Of a stretch of DNA of 64,000 nt, positions 19,944-32,439 are shown piece by piece. The notes beneath the pieces are model-generated. The model saw nothing but the letters and a program-made list of their open reading frames with translations, had not been told where the DNA came from and did not search any database. The translations under genes were made by a program, and so were the position numbers. Each line of letters opens with the position of its first letter. Position 1 is the stretch's first letter. The stretch is from Adiantum capillus-veneris. Its lineage: Eukaryota; Streptophyta; Polypodiopsida; Polypodiales; Pteridaceae. The stretch lies in NCBI GenBank assembly GCA_014529385.2, contig CM043971.1, positions 96,521,382 through 96,585,381 of the forward strand, written 5' to 3'.

Positions 19944-22620
19944 TGATAGCCGTTTTTCGTCTCTCCATAATTGCCATACTAGATTACTCCACCCTACCAA
20001 ATTCACCCAAACGCTATGGCTATCCCTACCATTTCACTGTACATAGGCGTGTGTGAGTTAGGGGGCTTTTCCCATATCTCCTTAAAAACCCTCAGCTAGC
20101 TAGTCACTAGGCTAGGTGAGCCAAAATAAAAATAAAAAAAATAAAAAATAAAAGTATATTATGGCCTCTTTGTGTGTAAATATTTCATTGTATATATGGC
20201 CTAAATATAGGGATTTTTTATAATTATTTTGGTATTTTATTTAAATATTTCTACTTAGGTGTGTGTTTTATTAAACCTATGTACACCTTCTTTCATCCTC
20301 TTACACCATAAGTATATTTTTTGCCAATATGTACATATTCTAACCTCATTTTTTTCCTTTATACAAATCACTCCCACATTTTCACCCTCACCCTCGTGAA
20401 AACAAAAAATTGATTTCTACTCATTAGTTACGTTTATTATATTATTTACTTGCATACCTTTTCCTCTTTCACCCAAAATAATTCAAGGAGGGACCATATC
20501 ATATGATTCCAATATCTTTCCATATCCATAACTCCTCCATATTTTTACTCATTATTCTAACACCATCTGCTCATTGAGCTAAAGTCCATGAATAGTCCAT
20601 ACACTAGTCCCACCATGTATATATTTCTTATTTCACCAATAATCCTCCTCCATGCATGGGTCAAGGGCAACTTGAATGCTTTGTATTATAATATGACAAA
20701 GGAGGGGCTCACTCTTGGATGCATTGTACAAATTCAACAAAGGAGGGGGCCACTAAAAGACTTTTGCAGGCATAAAAAACAGGCTTTTTGGTGAGAATTT
20801 TGGCACCTATCTCCACTCCGAATTTGGAGCGGTGGTCAAAAGAGAAAATGTAGCCCACGCTTTGAATAATCACCTCAAATTTTTTCATGATTTTTGGAGC
20901 TACCAGCGGTGAGCTATGATTTTTTGAGTGGACCCTAGTCTGCCCACTTTTCTCACAAGTAGCCCTTAGTCTTCTCTCACCCTTCCACACACCTACTCAC
21001 TCTTACACATCCCTCCCTCTCCTTCCCTCACTCAAACCTGCAATTTCCATGGCTTCTCCCACCCTCTTCACCATTACCCTTCTCTCTCATCTCTATAGTT
21101 CTTTTATGAACCTCTACATACATACACCCTCTCCATGTCTCTCTCTATTGCTTCTATGTTACAATTTCATTTACCTCTCCTAAAATATCTAAAATTTAGC
21201 ATCTTAACCATGATAACTTCTGCAAATTGAGGATTTTTCATCAACAAATCCTCTTTTCATCGTGGTGGTCAACCGTGGCGGCGGCGTAAAGAAGCGAAGA
21301 AGAAGAAGAAGACCAGCGGTCATTTTTTCCACAATCTACACAAGGGTGAGTTCAAGCTTCTTCAAAGCTTCACCATCTCAATGATTCTCTCTTAATTCAC
21401 CCCTCTTCCTTCATCAAATCAACTCACTCTACCCATTGTAAATGTAACATTAACTTTCTAGTGATTACTAACGACTAACATACTAACACAAAATAGCATT
21501 GACCTAACCATAAAAGACACCTCACCTCAAGACATCTATAGTAACTCTCTCTCTCTCTCTCTCTCTCCCGCTCTCTCTCTCTCTCTCTCTCCCCTTCCTT
21601 AAAACTTACTTTCACCTTATCTACCATCAATAATGCTCTCTTTTGAGCCCACACCCATGACTCAAGCAGACAAAGAAGGCCCGCAATATTTTGATATTCA
21701 AAAAAATCATAATCCTGATTTGTTAGCTTGTAAATTAGGATTTCCAATAATCTTAATATGGGGTCTCCAACCTATAAATAGGCCCCTCTCCTTCTTGTAA
21801 AACAACCTCCAATATCTCACATAGCACTCCAACACTCTATGCGTGAGGAGAGACTTAGGTGTAGCAACCACTTGTGAGCTTCACTCTTGGTGTGAGAGAA
21901 GCCTTCAAGCTACACATTGCAAGTGAGAGAGCGTGAGTTCCACAAATCTCAAAACCACTATTGTACATGCTCCTTCATCATCAATAAATCGAGGTTTGGT
22001 GCATCAAAGGCGTGATTCGACGTTCAAATCTTCGTCCTTCCATTTGTGTAATACGGTTTGGTGAATTCAAGGTGACTTGTGTATTTTGAGTTTTTATCGG
22101 TTGATCTTGATTTTAGAAAGTGTTTTAGTGTGTTTTTCATTGCCAATTTTGTGTCCATTGTAAGAGGGTATTGTGGTGAGAGGTCTCCCACACCCTAAGA
22201 CAATGTGTGTGTGTTTTGGCAATGATTAGCAATCACTAATCATTGAGTGAGTTTTGTACAAGTTCTACGATAGCATCATAACAAACCATCTCCATTTGCA
22301 AGTCACAAATAAGGTATTACGTTTTTTTTTTTTTCTCTCTCTCTTCCCTTTGCTCTAGCTCTCTCTGGTCCATTTTGTGTGTGTCTTGGTGTGAGGTTGC
22401 TTGTGTGTGTTGTGTGGTGCATCTTCTTGGTTGTACCAAAATCTCTCTTGCGTCCTAGTTCGCATACCATAACTAGGTGGTGCCCCTATCTTGTTTGGGT
22501 TTGGCTGTGGGTTTGCTGTTTTGTTGTGCTTGTGGTTGCCCCAGCCCCAATTGAGCAGCACGGGAGCCTTGAGGGGTGTTTAGAGGCCGCCTCTCTTGTT
22601 GCCCGCCCCGGACCGCCCCA
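19944..22620 (+). repeat. Gypsy 5' LTR
   Basis: Near-identical to 28,099-30,789. Differences include a 12 bp TTA-rich indel near 20,543, CT-repeat length near 21,550, and a T run at 22,322-22,334 where the 3' LTR has GCAAGATCC. Confidence 0.95.
21773..21780 (+). promoter_or_regulatory. TATA box of gypsy 5' LTR
   Basis: CCTATAAATAGGCCCCTCTCC: a canonical plant TATA box about 850 bp before the LTR end, in the expected U3/R area. The same sequence is in the 3' LTR. Confidence 0.7.
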
Positions 22621-23178
22621 ATTTTGGTGCCCCCACTGAGGACAGGCTTGTGTATGTTTTGTGTAGGCTCAACCTTTAGCATAATCAAGTAGCTTGCATG
22701 AATCACGAGAATTTGTATGATCCCTTCATTCCCATTGCAAGGCAAAAGGTATACATAATTGTTAGTACTAAGTTGCAATTTCAACGTGTAATTCATAGAA
22801 TTTTAGGTCCTCTTAGGTTGGCAGAGATAAACGCATCAGTAAATCCTTTTATTTTGCCTCTCATTAGGTATGACCTTAGTTTGGACGTCTATATTTTTGT
22901 TTTGTTTTAAGCATAAGGTCATGCATAGACAATGGATAATGGCCCAAGAATAGAGGTTTTCCCCTTTCATTTCACTCCACACATTAGAATAAACATTGCA
23001 ATTAGTAGAAAAAAATCCATTTTCAACAATGTATGGTGTTCATGTTTGGTTGCCCAAAGAGTAGGAGAAATTCTCGCGTCACCAAACCCTGTCATCCTAC
23101 CTCTCATTGATTATCATAGTTCATTTGATGTGAATATTTTATTTTGTTGTAGAATAGATTGCAATTTAGAGAATATTA
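22621..23178 (+). other. Gypsy leader
   Basis: About 560 bp from the primer site to the gag start, without a credible gene. Two related stretches (about 22,810-22,880 and 23,060-23,125) share GTAATCC/CCCTTTTATTTTGCCTCTCATT-like wording, suggesting an old internal duplication. Confidence 0.5.
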
Positions 23179-23211
23179 TTGTGTAGATCTTTTAAAGAAA
23201 GAAAAAAAAAA

Positions 23212-23620
23212 ATGCGTCACTTTGAAATCAATTCAATGGAGAACCAACGCCAAATGTCTGGATATCCTCTTTTCTTTGGAGAGCCTGGAGAGGATGCAGA
23301 ATTATTTTTGGCAAATTTCAAGATGTCTTGTCGTATCAAGAGGATAGTAACTGATCAAGAACGTGTAGAAATGTTTGAGGTAGTCCTTAGGAAAGATGCT
23401 AGCACTTGGTTTGACTCTTTGCCTGAGGAAGTTAAAGAAAATTACATGGAAGTTGTCAATCATTTCAAGAGATACTTCTTTGATCCCCAAAACACTCAAA
23501 AGCTATGGCAAGACATTGTTTCTCATAAGCAAAAAGACTTAGATGACTACTACTTGTACAAGCAAGAGTTCCTACGTCTTTGGGCTCTATGGATACGAAA
23601 TGTTGCTAACCCTGGTGAAT
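23212..23620 (+). CDS. Gypsy gag (capsid-like)
   Basis: Start chosen at the ATG at 23,212 (MRHFEINSMENQR) rather than the upstream one, because the preceding codons are a Lys run after a poly-A. The protein has the Retrotrans_gag pattern: YPLFFGEPGEDAELFLANF, then ASTWFDSLPEE, FKRYFFDP, and DLDDYYLYKQEFLRLW. It forms the virus-like particle of the element. The frame changes by +1 base into the pol frame at about 23,590-23,620, leaving no clear zinc knuckle. The change may be a mutation, or a programmed shift; nothing in the sequence decides this. Confidence 0.75.
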
Positions 23621-26600
23621 GCAGGAGAAGGAGCTGGTCAACAACCAAGGCTTCTACAAAGGCCAAATGGACCAAGACCACCTCCACAAGGGGTAGAAGG
23701 AGTTCCACCTTTGCCAGATCCAAATGTGCATGTGGTAGAGGTGACAAATTCAAATGGGGTTGACATGGAAGCCAATGGCATTAAGCGTGGCCGACGAAAA
23801 GGTAAAGAGAAAGAAGGAGTCACATCACAGAGTGACCATGGACAAGGCAAGAAGGCAAAGGAAACCAAGGAAACCAAGAGGACTCGACGTCGTATCAACC
23901 TCCAAGACTTCCCTCTTGGACATGGTATGGTTCCGTACAACTTGTTGGAAGACATGAGAGGTAAAGGTCCTGATATTTCATGGCCTCAATTTCTTGCATT
24001 ATGTCCACAAGTTAGGAGGGATTTAACAAGGGCAGTTAGCACTAGGAGAAAGGTAAAAGAGAGTGTTCCTGTTGTAAAAATTGCACAAGCTGAAATGAAT
24101 GAGGACATTACACCGGTGCTAGACTGTTACATCAAAGGGAGATTGGTTAGGAAAGGTCTAGTGGATGGGGGTGCACAAATTTGCATCATGACAGAGGGAC
24201 TCATGCAAAGACTAGGCATGCACATCCATGAGACACCTGAAATCAAAGTGAAAATGGAAAACAATAGCAAGGCTAGGTGTGTAGGCATTTGTAAAAATGT
24301 CTTTGTAGAGGCCTTTGGAATTAAGAAAGCGGTGGATTTTTATGTTATGTCGACCAAGGGAAGTGGTTATCCATTTATCCTAGGAAGACCATGGCTAATG
24401 AAAATGCTAGCTTTGCAGGATTGGGAGAGTGGGAAATTAATTTGCAGGAATGACAATCATAAGAAGGTTGTCTTTGACATGAAGGAGCAACGCCAAGAGG
24501 AGCTCCATGAAGAATCATCTCAAAGTGAGACGGAAGAAGGTTGGACCGATAGCACTTCAGAAGAAGAAAGTAGCGGCAGCATTACTGAAGAGGAGTCTTC
24601 CATCGAGGTCATGGGGGTAAGGTTTAAGCCAAGAAACCAAGAGACCTCTTGTCAAGGCTTGGAGGAGGTAGGTCCTCAAGAGAACCAAAAGGTGGAAGAT
24701 GCAGGAATGTTAGAAGGTATGTTGTCTACAACACTTACAAAGGATGAAAGAGAGGAGTTCAAATGTGTGCTAAGGAAATTTCCGAGGCTTTTTGCTAAAG
24801 ACTACACCGATGTGCGTGGAGTAGATGTTGTTCAACACAAGATTGAGTTGAAGCCAGAGGCCACCCCTAAGGCTCAAAAGCTACGAAGGCTAGGAGTCAT
24901 TAAGGAGCAGGCTCTACTCAAGGAGGTAAGAAAGCTTCTAGCAGCAGGTTTCATTTATCCAGTGGAGAATTCAGAGTGGGTCTCTCCCGTTGTTGTCACT
25001 CCTAAGAAAAACGGCAAGTGGAGGGTGTGTGTGGATTATCGTCCACTCAATGAGGCAACAAAAAGAGATCACTTTCCCCTCCCATTCCACGATGAGATAC
25101 TAAATGAGGTAGCTGGTCATGAGAAGTACACTGTGTGCGATGGCTACTCGGGTTACTTTCAAATAGGTATCGCATTGGAGGATCAATTGAAAACAACCTT
25201 TATCACTCCTTGGGGTTGTTATGCTTTTAGAGTCATGCCATTTGGCCTGACAAATGCTCCTGCAATTTTCCAACGCTTCATGAACATGGTGTTTCAAGCA
25301 TTCTTTGGAAAGTCCATTAGGGTGTTCATTGATGATTTCTGTATTTATAGCTCAAAATCATTGCATCTACAAAGGGTAGAAGAAGGTTTAAAGAAGCTCT
25401 ACGACATGGGAGGTCAACTCAACCCCGACAAGTGCCATATAGGTGAGGATGAAGTGATCTTGCTTGGTCACAAGGTTTCCTATAAAGGCATTGAGGTGGA
25501 TCCTTCAAAGGCAAAGGCTCTTATTGAGCTCCCATCACCGAAGAGTCTTAAGGAGGTCATCTCTTTCATTCAGAAGGTGAAGTATATGTCACGCTTCATT
25601 CACTTAGCCTCGGAGTTGCTTCATCCTTTGCAAAAGTTGACACAACAAGTAGAATTTGCATGGTCTGATGAGCTTGAAGAGTATTTTTGTAACATTAAAG
25701 TCATTTTGTCAGAGCTACCAACACTCATGCCTCCTTGTTGGGAGTACACATTCTTTGTTAGCTCTAGTGTTGGAAGGGAAACAATTGGTGCTGTGTTACT
25801 ACAACAAGATCCCCACAGTACAAGGATGCGACCCATCTACTTTGCTAGTAGGGTCATGAATGCTTTGGAGAGAGACTACACAGAAGCAGAACTCATGATG
25901 CTTTCTCTCATGTTTGCGGTGAGAAAGTTTAGATCCTACCTGCTACCAAAACCTTTTGTAATTCTCACTGCAGAAAATTTGTTCCCTTGGGTGTCATCTC
26001 AAATGAATCTTAGTACTAGGATCTCAAAGTGGATTATGGAGTTGCAAGAGTTTCAATACTCTTTCAAGGTAGAAGATAGTGTGCGTGCACAATTGGCAGG
26101 GATTCTCACTTATAGGGTGCACGAAAAGGAGATTAAGGTGCCTGAAGTAAAGACCCTACCATTGCCACCACCAAAAAGTATTCCTAATGCTTTTACTTTG
26201 TTCTTTGATGGAGTTTTTCGTCGAGCCACAGGAAAAGCAAGGGGAGGGCTAGTGTTGCTCAACCCAAGTGGAGAGGTGGTCATGAAAGAGAAGGTCAATC
26301 TACCAGGTTCAACTAGCAACAATGAAGCAGAATATGACACACTACTTCATGGTTTGAAGATGTGCATTGGCCAAGGGATAAAACCTCTCATGGTAAAGGG
26401 AGATGCACTTCTCATTGTTAAACAGATTTTAGGCATTTGGGCATGCAAGAATGAAAGCTTAAGGACAAAAGTTCATGCCATTCGTAAGATGTTTAATCAG
26501 TTTGAAGAAGTGCAACTATATCATATTCCGAGGAAACAAAATGAAGATGCCGATTTACTTGCACAACAAGCAGTTACATGTGTTGAGAGAGAAGTGCAGG

Positions 26601-27822
26601 TCATCATGGTGGCAGCAGCTGTCAAGCAACCGAGATACCAGGGATTGGAGTCATTGGCTCCCATTATCGGCTACATTTTGGAGGGTGAGTTTCCACAAGA
26701 CTTCACGAAGGCTCAGAAGAGGAGACTCATGAAGAAGGCAAGTTTCTATCTCTTCCTAGAAGGCTCCCTCTATCAAAAAGGGAAGGATCAAGTGTGCAGA
26801 AGAGTACCAACTATCGAGGAAATTCCAGCCATTCTAAAAGGTTTGCATGAAGAGGCATGTGGTGGTCATTTTTCCCAAGAATCAACTGTGAAGAAGATTT
26901 TGCTTGCGGGGTATGTTTGGCCAAGCTTGCATGTGGATGTTCAACATTGGTGTAAAAGCTGTCACAATTGTCAGATAAATGGAAATAGAAGGTTGGTGCA
27001 TGGCCCGAGGCAAATAGTGCTTGCAAATGGACCCTTTGAAAAGTGGGGCATTGATGCTATGGGTCCTCTGCCTAGGACAAAAAATGGTAAACTCTACATT
27101 CTAGTGGCTGTAGACTATATGACTAGGTGGGTGGAAGCTCAAAGTGTGGCAAAGGTAAATGAGAAGACAGTGAGCAAATTCGTCTACACTCACATTTGTT
27201 GTAGATTTGGCACACCTTTGGAGATTGTTTCTGATAATGGTCCAGGGTTTAGAAAAGGATTGCTCACAGAAGTTTGTGAAGAGCTTCACATTCTACATCG
27301 TCATAGCACACCATACTACCCACAGTCAAATGGTTTGGTGGAGAAGGCTAATGGTGTCATTGCAGGAATCATTAGAAAGATGGTGAAAAACAAGACAAAG
27401 TTGTGGGATGACTTCTTGGATGGTGCCTTGTGGGCATATCGAACCACATATAGGGAAGCCACGGAGTTCACACCATTTCACTTGGTCTATGGTCAAGAGG
27501 CTTTGCAGCCTATCGAGCTCAACATTCCAACAATGCGACTTCATGGCAAAGGAGCACAAGATGATCAAGAGGTATGGATGGATCGACTTCTTACGTTAGT
27601 GGAGCTTGAGTGGAAAAGAGAAGCAGCATACGAGTGCTACAAGAGGAAAGCCACACAAGCGAAAGAAACGCACGACAAGAAACTGAAGGACAAAGGCATC
27701 AAGGAAGGAGAGCTTGTGCTAAGGTATGACAATCGACTTGACAATCGTTTTGATGCCAAGTTTGAAACTAGATGGCAAGAGCCATACATAGTCAAGAAGG
27801 CTTTCAATTCTAGTTACTATTA
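23620..27822 (+). CDS. Gypsy pol polyprotein: PR, RT, RNH, archaeal-type RNH, integrase
   Basis: Open over about 1,400 codons. Domains in order: a protease-like site LVDGGAQICIM (24,158), where DGGA replaces the usual DSGA; reverse transcriptase with TPKKNGKWRVCVDYRPLN (25,001) and the catalytic FIDD (25,327-25,336); a first RNase H remnant with TEAELMMLSLMFAVRKFR (about 25,881); a second, archaeal-type RNase H with LFFDG, NNEAEY, KGDALLIVKQ and NEDADLLAQQA (26,200-26,570); an HHCC zinc finger (about 26,840-26,970) and an integrase core with D at 27,052, D at 27,232 and E at 27,342. Two RNase H domains in series are the mark of the Tat branch of plant gypsy elements. A TAG at 27,821-27,823 cuts the last ~80 codons, which stay open to 28,069. 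Confidence 0.9.
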
Positions 27823-28098
27823 GCTTATGGACTTGAATGGTAAAGAGCACTCCAGGAAGGTAAACGGGTATCGCTTGAAGCCCTATTTGAGTCGCCTTCT
27901 ACCAAAGGATCTACAAAAGATCTGTCCAAAGGCCGCTGTCTCATGTAAGTATTGTTACATGAAGCATGAGTGTAACTCCAGCCAAAATTCTGAGGGGCCA
28001 AACAATGAAGATCTCGTCAAGGACTCTGAAGCACTCTCTTTGGAAAAGATGCTCTATGATGGTACATGAATATACCATCATCCTGGGGGAAGGGCTAA

Positions 28099-30789
28099 TG
28101 ATAGCCGTTTTTCGGCTCTCCATAATTGCCATACTAGATTACTCCACCCTACCAAATTCACCCAAACGCTATGGCTATCCCTACCATTTCACTGTACATA
28201 GGCGTGTGTGAGTTAGGGGGCTTTTCCCATATCTTCTTAAAAACCCTCAGCTAGCTAGTCACTAGGCTAGGTGAGCCAAAATAAAAATAAAAAAAATAAA
28301 AAATAAAAGTATATTATGGCCTCTTTGTGTGTAAATATTTCATTGTATATATGGCCTAAATATAGGGATTTTTTATAATTATTTTGGTATTTTATTTAAA
28401 TATTTCTACTTAGGTGTGTGTTTTATTAAACCTATGTACACCTTCTTTCATCCTCTTACACCATAAGTATATTTTTTGCCAATATGTACATATTCTAACC
28501 TCATTTTTTTCCTTTATACAAATCACTCCCACATTTTCACCCTCACCCTCGTGAAAACAAAAAATTGATTTCTACTCATTAGTTACGTTTATTATATTAT
28601 TTACTTGCATACCTTTTCCTCTTTCACCCAAAATAATTCAAGGAGAGACCATATCATATGATTCCAATATCTTTCCATATCCATAACTCCTCCATATTTT
28701 TATTATTATTTTTACTCATTATTCTAACACCATGTGCTCATTGAGCTAAAGTCCATGAATAGTCCATACACTAGTCCCACCATGTATATATTTCTTATTT
28801 CACCAATAATCCTCCTCCATGCATGGGTCAAGGGCAACTTGAATGCTTTGTATTATAATATGACAAAGGAGGGGCTCACTCTTGGATGCATTGTACAAAT
28901 TCAACAAAGGAGGGGGCCACTAAAAGACTTTTGCAGGCATAAAAAACAGGCTTTTTGGTGAGAATTTTGGCACCTATCTCCACTCCGAATTTGGAGCGGT
29001 GGTCAAAAGAGAAAATGTAGCCCACGCTTTGAATAATCACCTCAAAGTTTTTCATGATTTTTGGAGCTACCAGCGGTGAGCTATGATTTTTTGAGTGGAC
29101 CCCAGTCTGCCCACTTTTCTCACAAGTAGCCCTTAGTCTTCTCTCACCCTTCCACACACCTACTCACTCTTACACATCCCTCCCTCTCCTTCCCTCACTC
29201 AAACCTGCAATTTCCATGGCTTCTCCCACCCTCTTCACCATTACCCTTCTCTCTCATCTCTATAGTTCTTTTATGAACCTCTACATACATACACCCTCTC
29301 CATGTCTCTCTCTATTGCTTCTATGTTACAATTTCATTTACCTCTCCTAAAATATCTAAAATTCAGCATCTTAACCATGATAACTTCTGCAAATTGAGGA
29401 TTTTTCATCAACAAATCCTCTTTTCATCGTGGTGGTCAACCGTGGCGGCGGCGTAAAGAAGCGAAGAAGAAGAAGAAGACCAGCGGTCATTTTTTCCACA
29501 ATCTACACAAGGGTGAGTTCAAGCTTCTTCAAAGCTTCACCATCTCAATGATTCTCTCTTAATTCACCCCTCTTCCTTCATCAAATCAACTCACTCTACC
29601 CATTGTAAATGTAACATTAACTTTCTAGTGATTACTAACGACTAACATACTAACACAAAATAGCATTGACCTAACCATAAAAGACACCTCACCTCAAGAC
29701 ATCTATAGTAACTCTCTCTCTCTCTCTCTCTCTCTCCCGCTCTCTCTCTCTCTCTCTCACCCTTCCTTAAAACTTACTTTCACCTTATCTACCATCAATA
29801 ATGCTCTCTTTTGAGCCCACACACCCATGACTCAAGCAGACAAAGAAGGCCCGCAATATTTTGATATTCAAAAAAATCATAATCCTGATTTGTTAGCTTG
29901 TAAATTAGGATTTCCAATAATCTTAATATGGGGTCTCCAACCTATAAATAGGCCCCTCTCCTTCTTGTAAAACAACCTCCAATATCTCACATAGCACTCC
30001 AACACTCTATGCGTGAGGAGAGACTTAGGTGTAGCAACCACTTGTGAGCTTCACTCTTGGTGTGAGAGAAGCCTTCAAGCTACACATTGCAAGTGAGAGA
30101 GCGTGAGTTCCACAAATCTCAAAACCACTATTGTACATGCTCCTTCATCATCAATAAATCGAGGTTTGGTGCATCAAAGGCGTGATTCGACGTTCAAATC
30201 TTCGTCCTTCCATTTGTGTAATACGGTTTGGTGAATTCAAGGTGACTTGTGTATTTTGAGTTTTTATCGGTTGATCTTGATTTTAGAAAGTGTTTTAGTG
30301 TGTTTTTCATTGCCAATTTTGTGTCCATTGTAAGAGGGTATTGTGGTGAGAGGTCTCCCACACCCTAAGACAATGTGTGTGTGTTTTGGCAATGATTAGC
30401 AATCACTAATCATTGAGTGAGTTTTGTACAAGTTCTACGATAGCATCATAACAAACCATCTCCATTTGCAAGTCACAAATAAGGTATTACGCAAGATCCT
30501 TTTCTCTCTCTCTTCCCTTTGCTCTAGCTCTCTCTGGTCCATTTTGTGTGTGTCTTGGTGTGAGGTTGCTTGTGTGTGTTGTGTGGTGCATCTTCTTGGT
30601 TGTACCAAAATCTCTCTTGCGTCCTAGTTCGCATACCATAACTAGGTGGTGCCCCTATCTTGTTTGGGTTTGGCTGTGGGTTTGCTGTTTTGTTGTGCTT
30701 GTGGTTGCCCCAGCCCCAATTGAGCAGCACGGAAGCCTTGAGGGGTGTTTAGAGGCCGCCTCTCTTGTTGCCCGCCCCGGACCGCCTCA
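28099..30789 (+). repeat. Gypsy 3' LTR
   Basis: 2,691 bp, about 99.5% identical by eye to the 5' LTR outside the CT microsatellite and a 9 bp replacement near 30,491. TATA box at 29,943-29,950. It ends within the MULE transposase frame. Confidence 0.95.
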
Positions 30790-32437
30790 ACAGTATGTCA
30801 AACCATACTTTTCTCCCAATGAAACAAACATGATCTCTCTTTGTCTGGAGTAGCCTTCTTTGCTCCCCCAAAATAAATAGTACGCATAGCAATCCAATTG
30901 GCACTGGCTTCATCTGCCATAAATCCCCTAAACTCTGGCTTATCAAAACCTTGTTGCTTAACCACATTGTTCAGCATCTTCCAAATTTCAATCTGAGCAT
31001 ATTTATTTTCCACGCTAAACTTAGCAGTTGCAATGGTGAGTAGATCTCGTACATAAGGGTCGTAGACATGCACTGACATAGTCGGCCATCTTTGAACATG
31101 GTGAACATGATCAAAGTGCACCCACATTTTCTCCAAATTACCTCCAGGACGTATACGATTCACCAAATCAACTCCACTGCCCGGTCCCTTAATTGACATT
31201 TTAAATACATGAGGTTGTACTTTATCACCCAATTGGCCTGGAAAAAGGATACTATGGATAAAAGGATATCTGCACTTGCTTTTCAAGTCAAGCACTGCCT
31301 CAAGACCTTTTGAAGTGATTTCTTTGATCTTTTTGCAGACTCCAAACTTCGTTCGACTCTCCTTTTATTTGACAGGGGAGTCATACTGTCAAGGAATTCA
31401 GAAAATTCCAAATCTTCAATTATAGCACTTGCAGTTGAACCTGCTCCAATAAGATTTTCCATGATAAGATCATTAGTGGTGGCCTGCTCCAATTGTTTCA
31501 CAGTCACCATAGGGTCTCGACTTGCTCGATCAAGCAACATTTCATCTATGTGACTTTCAACCATCCGACTCCTCCCTTCTGCACATGGATGATTATGTTC
31601 TCCAAGATGCAAAGCACACCTAGTACAATTATGCTTATCTCTAGGCAAACAATAGTAAATTACTGCAGGACATGTAGATACACATTCGGGAATCTGTCCA
31701 CAATGAGTGCATACCAGTGTGCCATATTGAGAAGAGATCAATCCTTTAGAACTGGATTTAACAAGCTGACCTCGCCATTGAGACTCATTGAACATATTTG
31801 AGCGCAAATAAAATGGACAATCAATTTTGATGCAGCGCAAATGCCTAGAGCATCTACTAAATCTAACAATGTCATTAAAACTATCATTGCTACAAGTGAC
31901 ATACTCTGTCCACATGTGACTATCATGTATTTGCTCCATACCACTCATACCTGAAGAATTACCAGATGGCGGTAATTCAAAAGCAATATACCCATCATAA
32001 TGAGTTGGTAGCTCATCAGTACAGACCACTTCCTTGGCTTGATGGAGGGCAATATATAAATTGCTTTGCAATGGCATGCACTTAATCATGTCAATAACAC
32101 TCGCATTGATCTCAGAGAGAGGTACTTTCTTGTCTTTCATGTCTTGAGAAACTCTGCCAATGCCAGCATCAATCTGATCCTCACTTCTCATATCCACCTT
32201 GTAGAACTGGTGTTGTTCATGATCAAGCATAAAAGTTTTCTCACCATCTGATGATATAGTAGCTTCTACCTTGACTTGCGATCCAAATAATGTTAGTGGA
32301 CGAAGACAGAAATTAGCATCACAAAGCTCAAAATGTTCTTGCACAGAAGCAACTGTCAAAGAATAAATTCTAGTATTGAACATAAGCACTAGCTTCTGTC
32401 CACGCCCTGGACCAAAAACTGTAATGCATCTCCCCAT
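30790..32437 (-). pseudogene. MULE-like transposase, N-terminal half with GCM/WRKY-type zinc motif
   Basis: Starts at the ATG at 32,437. The first ~385 codons hold a Cys/His cluster: CSRHLRCIKIDCPFYL, CTHCGQIPEC, then CTRCALHLGEHNHP, the H-x-HNHP end being typical of WRKY/GCM/FLYWCH-type DNA-binding domains found in front of Mutator-like transposases. The second part (31,320-30,790) carries the start of the DDE-type catalytic region: YDPYVRDLLTIATAKF, FMADEASANWIAMR and CLFHWEKSM. A frame change near 31,330 and a TGA just before the gypsy junction break the reading. The remainder, with a SWIM finger, is at 19,943-18,383. Terminal inverted repeats and a 9 bp target duplication were sought and not found. 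Confidence 0.75.
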
Positions 32438-32439
32438 AG

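Larger units (their letters stand above)
19944..30789 (+). mobile_element. Ty3/gypsy LTR retrotransposon, Tat-like (dual RNase H)
   Basis: A 10,846 bp element inserted in the transposase region of the MULE-like gene. LTRs are 19,944-22,620 (2,677 bp) and 28,099-30,789 (2,691 bp), beginning TGATAGCCG and ending CCGCC-C/T-CA. Directly inside the 5' LTR is ATTTTGGTGCCCCCACTG, in the position and style of the primer sites of Athila/Tat elements. A purine tract TGGGGGAAGGGC precedes the 3' LTR (about 28,084-28,095). The LTRs differ by about a dozen substitutions plus a few indels, so insertion is recent. Flanks are ATAG and ACAG, an imperfect 4 bp duplication at best. The coding region has one frame change and one late stop. 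Confidence 0.95.

Noticed and set aside
19940-30793. Clean 5 bp target duplication for the gypsy element
   Set aside because: Flanks read GATAG and ACAGT; only an imperfect ATAG/ACAG match can be drawn.
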